A DNA stretch of 64,000 nucleotides from Isoetes taiwanensis. Taxonomy: Eukaryota; Streptophyta; Lycopodiopsida; Isoetales; Isoetaceae. The stretch lies in assembly GCA_021234155.1 (NCBI GenBank), contig JAJEKV010000048.1:1023873-1087872 (forward strand), in the 5' to 3' direction. Positions 1 to 10,719 of this stretch are shown piece after piece. Each line of letters starts with the position of its first letter. Within the stretch, counting starts at the first letter, position 1. The position numbers were made by a program, and so were the translations under genes. Below the pieces are notes generated by a model. That model did no database searches. It had not been told where the DNA came from and was given only the letters and a program-made list of their open reading frames with translations.

Positions 1-778
1 TAACATGAAAGATGATGTTCTTGCCATTGTTTATGAGCTCCAAATTCATTCTTGGGCCTACAATTATTGGTTGCCCCATAATCATTGGGCGGTGTATAAT
101 TATTGGGTGAACATTATATCGCCCAAAATTAATGGGTGTTCTACTAACGTCAACACTTGGATTAACATAACTTGAGCCATTGAAGTTGGGATGGCCATGC
201 CTAAACCATTGAAATTGGGATGGCCATGGTTAAGGTAGCTAGAACTTGATATTGTTATTGAGATTGTTACCATCAAGTGCCCCAAAATGCTAATTATTGA
301 ACCATTATATCATCCTACATTAATGGGAGAGCTTAGTGCATTTGTCCTTATTTAGGGAACCAATCAATAGGTGAACCAAACAGTAGCATGAATCTACATT
401 GTTTTCTAAATGAACTCGAACCTTTTGCACTCAATATTTTATTTTTTTTATCTCTATCGGTCTTTTCTTATATTAAATGTGTCATTCCATATAGCTTCTC
501 TTTTTTTTTGAACCCACTGGCTCTTCGACTAGTTTAAACAAATTCCACACATTTGAGTTTTTCTAATGCAATGTTTTAGTTATTTTGCCCATTATATAGT
601 GGTATTATATACTGGTATGTAGCTACAACAAAGTCATGATCCCATGTAGCTGCAACATCCGGCCTCATGATCCCATGTAGCTGCGACATCCGGCCTCAAA
701 AACTATAAGGTCTGCTTCATATGAATATGGATAGCCATAAGATGAACATTTTTTTATATTGTTATTGACCAACTATAA
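1..778. other. Intergenic DNA, no gene seen
   Basis: AT-rich sequence without a recognisable protein or RNA gene. It contains an imperfect local repeat around 170-230 (a motif like ttgggatggccatg occurs twice) and a clean two-copy tandem repeat of about 32 bp at 633-697. Nothing else is supported. Confidence 0.6.
633..697. repeat. Two-copy 32-bp tandem repeat
   Basis: The unit beginning tcatgatcccatgtagctgc is repeated once, with one difference (gcaacatcc versus gcgacatcc). Confidence 0.85.
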
Positions 779-1196
779 TATTACAAGAAATTTATCGCGG
801 CGGCCAAGGCCGCCGCGAACATTTCTCTTCCCCGGCTCCTCTCTATTTCATAAAGTGAGTGTTGTAAGCATTTCCTCCACGAGACTGACTAAATGAAGTT
901 TGATACAAATGCACATGAATCAAATGATAATTTTCATGACTGAGGGGTTAATGACCTCTATAAACTTAAAATCCTGAATCATGTTTTCTTATTGAAGCAT
1001 GTTTTCTTATTGAAGCTGGACAGTGCGCATTGGGTTGTCATGCCCTTACAGATTTTGTATTTGTGTTGGGGTCAAATAATAGGGCAATAGTAGGTCAAGC
1101 CGTTATGTTAGCCAAAGGTAGCAACCATCGATGGGATTGAATAATCTAGCATGTAGATGACTTTAATCGTACTAACGTTGCCAATAGGCTCCCAAA

Positions 1197-1401
1197 GGGT
1201 TTTATATCCCTTATTAAAGACCAAGAATGCCATGCTATGTATAGAGAAGGCCAAAATGACTAAGAGGGGTAACCAATCGAGATCATTTTAGACCCAATGG
1301 GTTTTTATATCCCTTATTAAAGACCAAGAATGCCATGCTATGTATAGAGAAGGCCAAAATGACTAAGAGGGGTAACCAATCGGAGATCATTTTTAGACCC
1401 A
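1197..1401. repeat. Two-copy tandem duplication, about 102 bp per unit
   Basis: The segment starting gggtttt(t)atatccctta occurs twice head to tail and is almost identical. The copies differ mainly in homopolymer length (tcgagatcatttta versus tcggagatcattttta). This is a recent duplication within the candidate DNA transposon. Confidence 0.9.
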
Positions 1402-4260
1402 CCATTGGTATGCAACATTGAGGTGCAAATCACTACAAAACCATAGTTTGCTTTTACTTAGCCGGATTTGCCTAGCAATCGCCAAAGATAAGAGGATGTT
1501 CTTAAATGGTCGGATTTGCCTAGCACCGTCAAAGCTAAGAGGATGTTCTTAAATGATAAAGGGCTAATGTGTCCATTGGATCTCCTAGGATATGTCTCTA
1601 GTACATGTTAATTTACTCTTTGTTTCAAAACCGTAGTTTGATTTTTACTTGCTAGGTTTGCCTAATTTTATCCAAAGCTAAGAGGATGCTCTTAGGAATT
1701 CACCTCGGAGAGCTTGGCAACGTGATTTATTTCTCTATATCAACCATGTTTATCTAGGACCATCGTAAACATTGTGCATCTTGCTAAACTAGCAACTAGA
1801 GCCTTGGTTTTTCAAACATGGGTTGTCTCCAACCCGACATATTAAAATTTTCCATAGCATCTATAAAAGTTTTCAATAGCATTTATAAAAGTTGAGATTT
1901 AGTAACATCTCTCATGTTTTAAACATCATGCATATTATGCAGTTTGATTCTAACGAGCAACACAACAAACTAATGCCCCTGGATATCCATACGAAAAGCT
2001 TACTTAAGTGTTTTAAGTATAATTCAAATACTTTGTGTACATTCCAACCCCTTCTATTAGGCCATCTTGCAAGTGCATCCTCTCCACCATGGTATCTCTC
2101 GGCAAGATTATGATTTATTAGAAAACCAACTTGGGCAAAAAACATTGAAGATAGAAAATACCAAATTCACCTGAAGGTGCTAGATGACTGCCGATATTTG
2201 CCGAAAGCTGTGTAAATGGAGAAAACCCCATAAAAATTCCGGGGGCACCGCACTCTATGTAGAGAGTATAGGGGAACATGTTCAATCTACACTCTAGTCC
2301 TTCAACAAAACGGGTTCTCCATATGAAGCAAGAACACATTTACTCAAGACATGGCCACCAAAAGCTGATGATACACCCCTTTCTGCTCTCATTGTCTGCT
2401 AACGTATCGAAGGTGGAAATGGATACCTAATAAGAATTTTTTCAAATGACAACTTCACGATACACAAAACTTGATAGAGAACTCGGATCTAGAAGAAAGA
2501 AAAGGCGGACATTGCTTGTCATTATTGAAAAAGAATCTAAATAGTAGACCCGACTTCAAACCTGTTGATAGAAAGACCGGAGGCAGAGAAATATCTTGCT
2601 TTCGATGAGCCGTGAAGGTACCTATTGAGTTCGATTGTCTATACAAAGTTGCTCTTGAGTTCATGTGCCGACAAACATTAAATCTACATGTCGAAAAAAT
2701 GTTCTTTGCCATGTTCCATTAATCTAAAATCGCAAAAGAAAAGCAGAGGATTAGTCATGTGTTTCTTATAGATGGTCGATTCTTGATGAAATCTAAATCT
2801 TGCATGCAAAATCAAAAGCTAAATTTTGTGTAATTGCGGTGCTAAATATCGAATTCAACTCCAAACAAAATTCTCTAGCACAAAAAACGGATGTAATGCA
2901 CTATTTGGATCCCCATCCGGCTTATAAATTATTCCAAATTAAGCCTGTTCTATAAGGAATGCTTCGCCAAAAGATTTCTGAGATCCCACTTGCATATAAC
3001 CGGATATCCACGGGGACCATATGTCTAGTTATCCCGTGATTTTTTTTTTACAGCTTGACTCTATGAACTGTTTGAAATCGAAGAACCCTCCCAAATATAG
3101 TCCCTAGTTCATATGCCTTCTTGAAAACCTTCCTAATTAAAACCGAAAGTAACTAACCGTCATAAAATCCTCCTTTAATTGCATATGAAACAGATTGAAT
3201 AAACACGCACAAAAGCGGATACCTTTTGAGAAGGAAAAAAATCGCCATTCACTTGAAAGGCGAGGAACGTAAGATTCTTCTCAATTTCTAGGGTTGTATA
3301 ACACTATCGCTTTAGTATCATCGCTAAACCTCCTCGCAACCAATGATTTTGGGCCATCTAAATCGACGTAAACCTACGGTATTTTAGAAGCATTGCCGCT
3401 GCCGACCTCTTCTTCATGATCCTGTGTAGTTCCCATCCGTGTTGAACATTAAAAACGAAACCTTATCGTAAGTCCGGCTCGTGCTCGTGGTTACAGGGCC
3501 CGCGATAATCCGAAGCTGGAAAAGAGAATCGAAACGGAGGGATTGAAACAGTAAAAACCGGATGATGGGTTATATTCATAAGAGAATCAAACGGAGTAGT
3601 TGAAGCTAGAGGTTAATTCGCCATAGCCAAGGCTCGAATTGGACGAATTGGAAGAAAGACAAAGAAGAGCGTGGAGAGAGTGTTCTTGCTACCGTAAATA
3701 AGTCCTAATGGCTTGTCCCGAGAAAAGTAAAAGCAAGGAACGAAGAAAGGGCCTTTATGCATAGCGCCATTTTCGAAGCCCTTTGAGAGCAGGATGCTCG
3801 CAAGGATACACACCGGTATTCAAGATATACTACTGAATCGAAAAAGCCATATCGAGGCTTAACTAAAGAAAATGCAAGAAACGGCGGATCTAGGGCAAAC
3901 CCCGTGAAAAATCGCCACTTTTGAGCAAGGTTTTGTGGCCGACCTGCTGGTGCTTCCGGGGAGAGGGAACATCTTGAGAAGCCGGAGCTGGAAGGGCGCC
4001 GTGGCTGCCCTGGCCGCCATAGCCACAAAAAAACTAGAAAAATGCAAAAATGTTCCCCGAAAAAAAAATTTGACATTTGGCACGCATGCAATGGAGCATC
4101 AAAGAATCTTGAAGAATAGAATCAAAGTGAATGCTTTATATATGTTTTGATGGTGAGTTTTTTTATGAGTTGTTTGTAATGCTTAATTAATTTGAAGGAA
4201 GTGTGCATGATGGAATATCAATGACTATTCCTTCTTTTTTTCTTAAAGACATAAACTAAA
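1402..4260. other. Interior of the candidate transposon, no gene recognised
   Basis: No open frame in this stretch resembles a transposase or a host protein. Short frames near 3.6-4.1 kb are low-complexity translations of a locally GC-rich patch and overlap on both strands, so I do not call them genes. Near 1440-1690 a motif of the type ggatttgcctagca...aaagctaagaggatg is repeated about three times in imperfect form. Confidence 0.5.
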
Positions 4261-4406
4261 AAGCACAATGTAGCGGCGGTGATAACCGCCGCGATAAATT
4301 CTTGTAATCAATAATCAATTAAACTAATTAGATAATTAATTAGATAATAAATTAAATTGATCTAATGACTAATGTGACTAAATTAAATAAATGTAATCAC
4401 TAATGA

Positions 4407-4591
4407 CATTCTCGACTAATGTAATAACTGCCTCCATTCTCGACTAATGTAATAACTGCCTCCATTCTCGACTCAGTAGTCGAGAATAAGTATCTTCTGG
4501 CCATAGATAGTCATAGTTCGGCCATTATCTGACAGGTATGAAAATAGACGTTGCTTCCATTATCTGACAGGTATGAAAATAGACGTTGCTC
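4407..4591. repeat. Short tandem repeats with a perfect palindrome
   Basis: A 28-bp unit (cattctcgactaatgtaata...) occurs twice and a third partial copy ends in the palindrome attctcgactcagtagtcgagaat region (4465-4488; 10-bp arms, 4-base loop). Immediately after, a 36-bp unit starting ccattatctgacaggtatga is present twice (4519-4591). Confidence 0.8.
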
Positions 4592-5011
4592 CCAGATACC
4601 TGGAGTAGCTTATAGTCGTTGGATCCCCTGCAGCGGGACCACAGGATAGAATTTGTGTAGGTAGAGTCCCCATCTGCTGGATTTGTCGCCGGGTCGATGT
4701 GGCTGTGCCTGCGCAAAATCATCGAATTTGAAGTCGCTTTCAGCCAGATTTCACCGATTTTGCAACATATTTCACCGATTTTGCGTCAAATCTCTCCATA
4801 TCGACTTGGTTTAGAGTTAACTCTTCCCCGTCCGCCTTGAAGTTTAAATCCGTCTTGGGACTGTTGGCAGATTTTGCTCTCACGGGTTATGTGGCCGCAA
4901 TGGGTAAAATTCTTCCATTCGAGGCGATTGATTTAGAGCAACTTCTTTGATGATTTTTGAAGTTTAAGTAGCCGGATTGGTCCGTTTGAAGCTTTTAAAG
5001 ATGCCGGATCC

Positions 5012-5569
5012 GTGAAAAACAAAGGCTCGTGCTTAAGCATGCAAAGGGGCGATTATTTACCTCGGGATGTTCGGAAGACGTCCGACGGAGTTCCAAGTCC
5101 TCGAACTCCACCACGATGCATTCCACGGGATCCGCAATGGCTTCTTAATCCGCAAAACAAGACCGGACCATTTCTCGTTTCTACCGAGGTTCAAGAAAAG
5201 CTTTCCACGATTGCCTTCTTGTTAAAAAAAAGATTTCGACTTGGGTCCGGGCTTGGAAGCTTTCTTAGGAGCCGGAGATGGAGTCGAGGGGCGAAAAGGG
5301 GATTTGGCGGAGTAGGAACAAAGAAGAGGAAGAGGAGATTTTTTAACAAATTTCTTGCGCGGGTTCCAAGAAATAGGAAGGAGGCCATATCCTCCCAAAC
5401 GCAAATAGGAAGGAGGGAGGCGGATCTGAGGAGTAAGGTGGCGGTGGCATCCAAAAACGCCGCCCGCATCCAAAAACGCCGCCCGGCCGCTCCCTTGGCG
5501 CTGACGAACAAGTATCGGCGGCGGATCTTCTGCCGCAAAGACCCATCTGGGCGGATCTTGTTCATATAA
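5012..5569 (+). CDS. Hypothetical basic ORF, 185 aa, unrecognised
   Basis: This is an uninterrupted frame of 185 codons rich in Arg, Lys, Ser and Pro, with no domain I recognise, no signal peptide and no membrane segment. The region is GC-richer than its surroundings and is open in other frames too, on both strands, so the frame may be open simply because of base composition. The stretch around residues 75-140 is strongly basic. It is followed by AT-rich tandem repeats and has no clear promoter or intron structure. It may be a remnant or a chance ORF. Confidence 0.2.
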   Translation: MKNKGSCLSMQRGDYLPRDVRKTSDGVPSPRTPPRCIPRDPQWLLNPQNKTGPFLVSTEVQEKLSTIAFLLKKRFRLGSGLGSFLRSRRWSRGAKRGFGGVGTKKRKRRFFNKFLARVPRNRKEAISSQTQIGRREADLRSKVAVASKNAARIQKRRPAAPLALTNKYRRRIFCRKDPSGRILFI

Positions 5570-5938
5570 TCTGCTAAGGCTCATTTAATCCCCTATTTCT
5601 TGCAAGAAGCTATGCACGGCACAGTTCCTGGGCACGGCTTGATGAAAAAGCCTGTGTTACTGCCCGAAATAGCTTCAGAGAAGGAGTAAAAAGAGGCTGC
5701 CATCGCCATAGCCGGGTCTTCAGCAGGGGATTAGAACCATCGTGGAAAAGAACAGGACCAAAAGGTATGTACCAAATTCAAATTTCGAAAATTAGGGGGG
5801 AAAAAAAGCGAGGTAGTTTTGTGTCCGTACTAGAACATTATTTCCAGCATGGATTGTAGGCTCGTTTAGAGCTTGTGATGTCTATTTTTTCATATAGGGA
5901 ATGTATTTTTTAATAAAAAATACATAGTATATAGAATA

Positions 5939-6165
5939 TTGTGCTTATTAATAAATACATAGTATATAGTGTCCCATTTAAAAAAGCCTCTCATTTTGTA
6001 GTCATATAGTATATTGTGCTTATTAGAAATTACAAAATACATAGTATATAGTGTCCTATTTAAAAAAGCTTCTCATTTTGTAGTCATATAGTATATTGTG
6101 CTTATTAGAAATTACAAAATACATAGTATATAGTGTCCCATTTAAAAAAACTCTTTGAAAAAAAC
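5939..6165. repeat. Three-copy AT-rich tandem repeat, about 75-81 bp
   Basis: Units begin attgtgcttatta and contain tacatagtatatagtgtcc...ttaaaaaa. Copies lie at about 5939-6013, 6014-6094 and 6095-6165. The second and third copies are nearly identical; the first lacks the short aaattacaaa insertion. A related partial motif lies just upstream near 5905-5935. Confidence 0.85.
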
Positions 6166-6299
6166 TATGGGTAAATATTGACATATTAAAAAGGGGAGGG
6201 TCGATTTTTTGTATTGCTATACATAGAAAGTGTAGGATATGGTGTGCATTAGAAAATACATAGAATATGGTCCAATTAGTCATGATTTGTGCTCCATAA

Positions 6300-6830
6300 T
6301 ATTGGAGATAGAAACTCGAACCCGGCCCTCGACCTCCTTTTTTTTCACTTCGAGCTTCCTTTTCGACTCACGCAGCCGGGGCTCGCGGAGTCGCAGAAAG
6401 TTCCTCAGACCTGCCTTTTCCATAGAACTGGTTCTCAAACCTGCATTTTTCACTCTGAGCTGCCTTTCTCGACTCGTGAGTCGAGAACGGCCTTCTGACC
6501 CTTAAAACCTGCGTTTTTTGAGTCGCTTTTCCGACCGGGCTCGAGTCGAGAAGGCCTTCTCGACCCCTAAAACCCGTTTTGCTTTGGCCGCCTTTTCGAC
6601 TCAAGTCGCGAGAAAGGCCTTCACCCTAAAACCTCGCTTTTTTGCCGCTTTCGACTTTCCGCGAAGTCGAGAAAGGCCTTCCGACCCCCTAAAACCCGCG
6701 TTTTTTGGCTTTGAGTTGCCTTTCTCGACTCTCGAAGTCGAAAAAGGCCTTCGACCCCTAAAAATCGCGTTTTTGCTTGAGTCGCCTTTCGACTCATAAA
6801 TCGAGAAAGGCTCTCAGGCCTGTATTTTCC
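6300..6830. repeat. GC-rich tandem array of hairpin-forming units, about 68 bp
   Basis: About six to seven degenerate units recur, each with the plan: ctttctcgactc, short gap, gagtcgagaaaggcctt, then cgacccctaaaacccgcgtttttt. The first two blocks form an inverted repeat in most units, for example around 6470-6490. Units differ by many point changes and short indels, so the array is old. No coding sense is evident on either strand. The short frames through it are products of the repeat. Confidence 0.8.
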
Positions 6831-7571
6831 AAAAATAGCCCTAAGAACTGTGTTTTATTTTTATTTTTCTTTGCCTGTAGCATCACTTGACTAACTTGAT
6901 TTTGTCTTTTGCAGTCCTTATCTCGACCAGATAGTACATGCTTGAGAGCAATGAAAAGACTAGTTCATTGAAGAAAGGTGCCGAAGAGGGTGGTGACATG
7001 GGTTGGACATACAAGCACGCGTGGCCCATGAAGGAACTCCTCATACAAATTTCTATCGTCGTAAAGTTGCTCGTGACTTGGAGAGAGCTCCAAGCGCCCT
7101 TTGCACTAGGTGGTTCATGTGTGAAGAGGGTGTAATCATTGTGCCCATACGACCACTATGGTCTCTTCACCCACTGTAATATATATTGTAATGAGCCCAT
7201 TTATAAATATACGGTATCTCAAAACTAGTATTTTTTGGTGATTAAGTAAACAATTTGCTTAATTTTTGTTGGAATTTGTGATCTCTTGTCTACCCACCTA
7301 AGAAAATAGAGCCAAAATGTTCAACTAAGAATCTTTTTCAACTAGAACTTTGGTTTCAATCTATAATGAAATTCCTATGTTTGAGTTGCATTGTTCTTGT
7401 TCTCGACTCGCTATCCAAGAAAACTGGAAGAAAGCTTGGATGCACACTAACAGACAAAAATTCGAATTAAGGACCGTTTTCGGGTCGGGGTGCTCCTTTT
7501 TGTGTAAAATAACAGGGTTCCGAAAAAAAGTGGGAATGGAATGAGTCCCACTTTAATTAAATACGACTTGA
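6831..7571. other. Intergenic DNA left of the 5' LTR, no gene seen
   Basis: Small frames (for example at 6938-7135 and 7350-7544) have no recognisable content. A short tract near 7136-7210 with ctcttcacccactgtaatat and aataa-type words could be an old transcript end, but I cannot support a gene. The sequence changes abruptly into LTR sequence at 7572. Confidence 0.55.
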
Positions 7572-9035
7572 TAGTACCCTAGGGTGCGACCCCGTGAACC
7601 ATTATATTGCACATGTTAAGGCCACATGTGAATATAATATCTTTTGCCATGTGGCAATAGCCCATTGACCAAAAGGGCCCGGCCCTAAAATCGTGGGGAT
7701 AAAGCGACATAAACCCTAAAAGGGAAACCTTTTCTGTTTCCAGCCCCTATAAGTCGGATTGGAGCAGCATTGGACGCCCTTTCGCCTGAACAGTAGCAGA
7801 GGAACCGGAATTCCTAGGTTGCAGCTCGATCCAAGACCAGCAGCCTCGAGATCCAGCAGCATGGACGCTTTCAGAGGAGTGGGAGCCAGCCAAGAAGCGG
7901 GTTAGTAGTTGATCCGATAGTTAGATCCGAGTTTCAGCTCTCATTCGATAGGACTCGTATTCATTCTTAGCTATAGGCGACCCCTACAGCCTAAGAATAA
8001 TAGACACTAACAAAGTAACCTAACCATGTATGCTTAGGTAGATTAGAATAGATGTATTCTATTATTTTCAGTTCTGTTGTGATGATGTTTTGACATTCTA
8101 TGCGCCACTCTTGTGTATTGGGAAGGGGGGTAGAGACCCAGAGCCCAAGTAGTTGTATAATCCTAGTTTTAGCCCATTAATTCCCAACCATGCGGCCCTG
8201 CAGATAAGAGCCCGGCCTGGCTGTGGGTGGCGGAGCTAGACCGGCTGACAAGGGAGGGCTTGTCTGATCACAGTTGATCCTTCTGGTGCGTAGCGATGGC
8301 CGGGGAACGTTGTGGGCTAGGCCTAATACCCTGGCACTGCATGAGGGCAGGGTATGGGCTCGACACCTCTTGGGTGATGCGTCATCTTCTAGGGGTTCAA
8401 GTCGTATACGAGCAGTGGCTCTCTAGCTCGCCTGTGATTGGCATGAACCTCCTGGAGGAGAGTGATCTCCTCCTGCCTCATCGGGAGCTGGGGAGATGCA
8501 ACCCAAAGAGTAGCCCTTTGGCTATGAACCCCAAAGCTACTGGCCAGCTCCAATACTTTTCAGCCTATCCGCAAAAGTATGCAATGTGAGGGGCGATGGA
8601 GTGGACTACCCAACGACCATGTTCTATGCCGCCCAAATCCATTTGCCGTGAATTTCGCCTGCAGATTGTTATCCGGAGACCCAAGCCGCCGGGCCTTTCC
8701 CCAAGAGTCCGGAGCCGTGGTGGGATCTCCCCATGTTATGTTGATGTACCGATGTGTTGTTGCAGCCATCGCGGATATGGTGGACCACCCCTCGAGGTGG
8801 TATGTTATTGTTGATTGATGTCATGTGCTCATGTGTGTTTACGCCTCAGCAGCCTAGATCGATCCCGAGGGAGACGGGATGAATGACACGTCCATTCTTT
8901 CCCGTCGGGTTCTTGGCCACCATCAAGAGCCCGATGTTAGGTGGACGGCCTCACGTCAGCGAGCAGATGCTGGTGTGAGGGATGATCTCCAGTTTGTATA
9001 CGATCGGGCATCGTGATATGAGCCGGGCCGCCACA
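7572..9035 (+). repeat. 5' LTR, lacking its first ~103 bp
   Basis: This copy is collinear with 36362-37819, roughly 95% identical by eye, and ends in ...CCACA directly before the primer site. The first 103 bp present in the 3' LTR (36259-36361, beginning TGTGACG) are missing, and the flank before 7572 shows no relation to them. A TATA-like word (cccctataagtcgg) lies near 7744-7757 in both copies. Open frames inside the LTR have no known domain. Confidence 0.85.
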
Positions 9036-9036
9036 A

Positions 9037-9049
9037 TGGTATCGGGAGC
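9037..9049 (+). promoter_or_regulatory. Primer binding site, initiator tRNA-Met type
   Basis: TGGTATCGGGAGC begins one base after the LTR end. The plant initiator-tRNA-Met complement is TGGTATCAGAGC, so the site matches apart from a local change (cagagc to cgggagc). Its position next to the LTR end is what defines it. Confidence 0.75.
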
Positions 9050-9290
9050 TTTGATCTTGGCGCGACCAAGATCGAAAGCATCAACCGTATTCCTATAGGA
9101 ACTAACCAATCTAGACATTCGGTCTTGGAGATAAAAGCCCAAGCACAATCCTCTAATAGTGGAAAATTTTTTCCCCAGGACTAGAGTTAGTAATTATCTA
9201 GAATTAGAATAATTAGAGAACATAATTAAGATGAAATAGATAGAAGAAAAGCCTCCTAAGAAAGCCTAGTAAATTTTAGTCACTTTTGGC

Positions 9291-9794
9291 CGACACCTCC
9301 AAGGATGCGCCAGAGCATGTTAGGTCTAGACCTAATCTGGTCTCACAAGACGCTTTAGAGGGGTCACCCCATATGAACCCTAGAACTCGGCCTTAGGAGC
9401 CCCAAATCGTAAAAAAAAAAAGATAATATCCCATTTAAAAAGCTCGAATTAGCTAGATTTGTATGCTAAAACACGTAAAAACATTAAGTAAAAGTCATTC
9501 ATGGAGCAACACCTCTAAGGGTGCTTAGGGCAGGGCATAGTTAGGTCATGACCTAACACCCTTCAAGCAGCTTAGAGGGGTCCCCTAAAAAGTGACTTCG
9601 AATTTGATCAAAACTTACTCAAATTGTAAAGGTAATGATAGAATCTTGCTTATAATGCTTAAATTAGTGGAAAAGGCATGTTAAATTGTGTAAATTAGAT
9701 AAGTTTAGAGCAGAAAGGGACAACACCTCTAAGGGGGGCCAAACAAGATAGTTAGGGACCTAACACCCTTCCAAGCAAGACGCTTGGAGGGGTT
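9291..9794 (+). repeat. Leader hairpin repeats, copies A, B and C
   Basis: Three copies of a unit of about 75 bp lie at 9291-9365, 9507-9583 and 9721-9794, spaced 216 and 214 bp apart. Each begins c(a/g)acacctc(t/c)aagg and ends cttagaggggtc, which pair as an outer stem. Each carries a central palindrome, e.g. ttaggtctagacctaa in A and ttaggtcatgacctaa in B. The spacers between them are much less alike than the units. Two further copies (D, E) lie at 24591-24881. The shared spacing and nested dyad symmetry suggest a protein-binding or RNA-structural element. Confidence 0.8.
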
Positions 9795-9830
9795 CAAGGG
9801 AAAATGGTTGAAGAAGACTCCACTTCGATT

Positions 9831-9845
9831 CAAGGTGGGGAGAAT
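9831..9845 (+). promoter_or_regulatory. Polypurine-tract-like motif inside the leader
   Basis: caaggtggggagaat is the same string that precedes the 3' LTR at 36245-36259, and part of it recurs at 36205-36217. Here it is not followed by TGTGACG, so it does not mark an LTR start. It may be a remnant of an older element end. Confidence 0.5.
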
Positions 9846-9870
9846 TTCGCCTAGCAAACCAACAAAATAA

Positions 9871-9910
9871 CCAATTGGGCCAAACCCTAAAAAATTAAAC
9901 CCTATAAATT
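9871..9910 (+). promoter_or_regulatory. Candidate promoter: CCAAT, telo-box and TATA box
   Basis: In order: ccaattggg (about 9871), the telo-box AAACCCTAA (9882-9890) and TATAAATT (9903-9910), about 105 bp before the first ATG in good context (10014). The same telo-box plus TATA layout recurs before the second cassette ORF (25031-25068). The telo-box is known from promoters of plant ribosomal-protein and S-phase genes. Promoter activity is inferred. Confidence 0.5.
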
Positions 9911-10013
9911 AGTGGACTCAGCCTCATTTTAGGGTTTCCACGTTGTTCTTCGAGCTCGTCCCCGATAGGGCGATCTTTCCGGCGCTCGCTCCAAATCGAT
10001 CATTTGTCAAACA

Positions 10014-10383
10014 ATGGCTAGAACGAAGCGCAATCGGCCAGAAGGTAAGCAAAGATGATAAGCCCAAAGCCCAAGTCCTTGCCGCCGAAAGCGTAAAACT
10101 CAAAGATGCCGAGGAGAAATTGAAGGCCGACATGGAGAGGCTTACCTAGGTACTCACCAAATTTGGAGAAGAGGCGGAAGAAAGAAGAAAAGCCAAGAGG
10201 AAAGAAGAGAAGGCAAAGAGAAAAGAGGAAAAGGCCAAGAGGAAGGAGGAGAAGGCAAGAAAGAAAGCAGAGAAAGAAGCCGCAGAGGCCGAAGAAGACC
10301 AATGGCGCGAGCAAAGGACGAAGAGCAGGGAAGAACCCGACAGGAAAGGCACTCATTTCAAAGCAAAATACACCATGCTATAA
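10014..10383 (+). pseudogene. MARTK-starting, Lys/Glu-rich coiled-coil ORF (broken)
   Basis: The first ATG after the candidate TATA box has strong context (aacaATGGCT) and opens MARTKRNRPEG, the same first five residues as histone H3. In that frame a stop soon follows, and CCAGAAG|GTAAGC at 10045 is a good splice donor. One frame over, reading continues through a long helical segment dominated by repeats of the type KRKEEKA (about 10165-10270), interrupted by one TAG near 10147 and ending at 10381-10383. Two readings are possible: exon 1 of an H3-like gene whose core lies at 24.1-24.45 kb, or a single coiled-coil protein with one frameshift. I cannot decide between them. Confidence 0.45.
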
Positions 10384-10719
10384 AGAGGTCATAACAGAAA
10401 GTACAATCCTAGGTATGCAACAATTTACCTCATGAATGGATCAATGATCGTATTATTAAGCCATCGCGGTCTCATTGTCCGTAATGTCCGCAATAGTGAT
10501 TGGGTTGGACTCGGGCGCAATACACCATGGGTAGAAAGTTGTCGAAAGCAATTCTACTAGGGATCTGCTCCTCTTCCTCAACTGTTATTAAGGTAAATAA
10601 TACAATCCAAGGAAACAAATGCATTTTAACACATTTAGATTTCAAAGTAGATTTCAGATATCTTACACAATGTTTTGTAACAAATTAGATCTAAAATGGT
10701 TTATAGATTCTAGTAATAA
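10384..10719. other. Spacer between leader ORF and antisense gene
   Basis: No gene is seen. It contains a second caatacaccatg-type word (10519) echoing the end of the previous ORF, and becomes AT-rich toward the 3' end of the antisense gene. Confidence 0.4.

Larger units (their letters stand above)
779..4309. mobile_element. Candidate non-autonomous CACTA-like DNA transposon
   Basis: The ends are inverted copies of about 22 bp: the left end reads ttacaagaaatttatcgcgg and the right end, read on the minus strand, gives ttacaagaatttatcgcggc. Each terminal repeat runs straight into a GC-rich palindrome (gcggcggccaaggccgccgc on the left, gcggcggtgataaccgccgc on the right). Plant CACTA elements typically start CACTACAAGAAA, and the left end (TATTACAAGAAA) fits that with two C-to-T changes. 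The 3.5-kb interior holds no recognisable transposase. A clean 3-bp target duplication was not found. An alternative is another TIR superfamily. Confidence 0.45.

Noticed and set aside
3705-4091. 128-codon minus-strand frame
   Set aside because: It has several overlapping competitors in other frames, low-complexity content and no homology I recognise.
8296-8589. Open frames inside the LTRs (also 37130-37537)
   Set aside because: They differ between the two LTR copies because of indels and have no known domain. LTR sequence, not genes.
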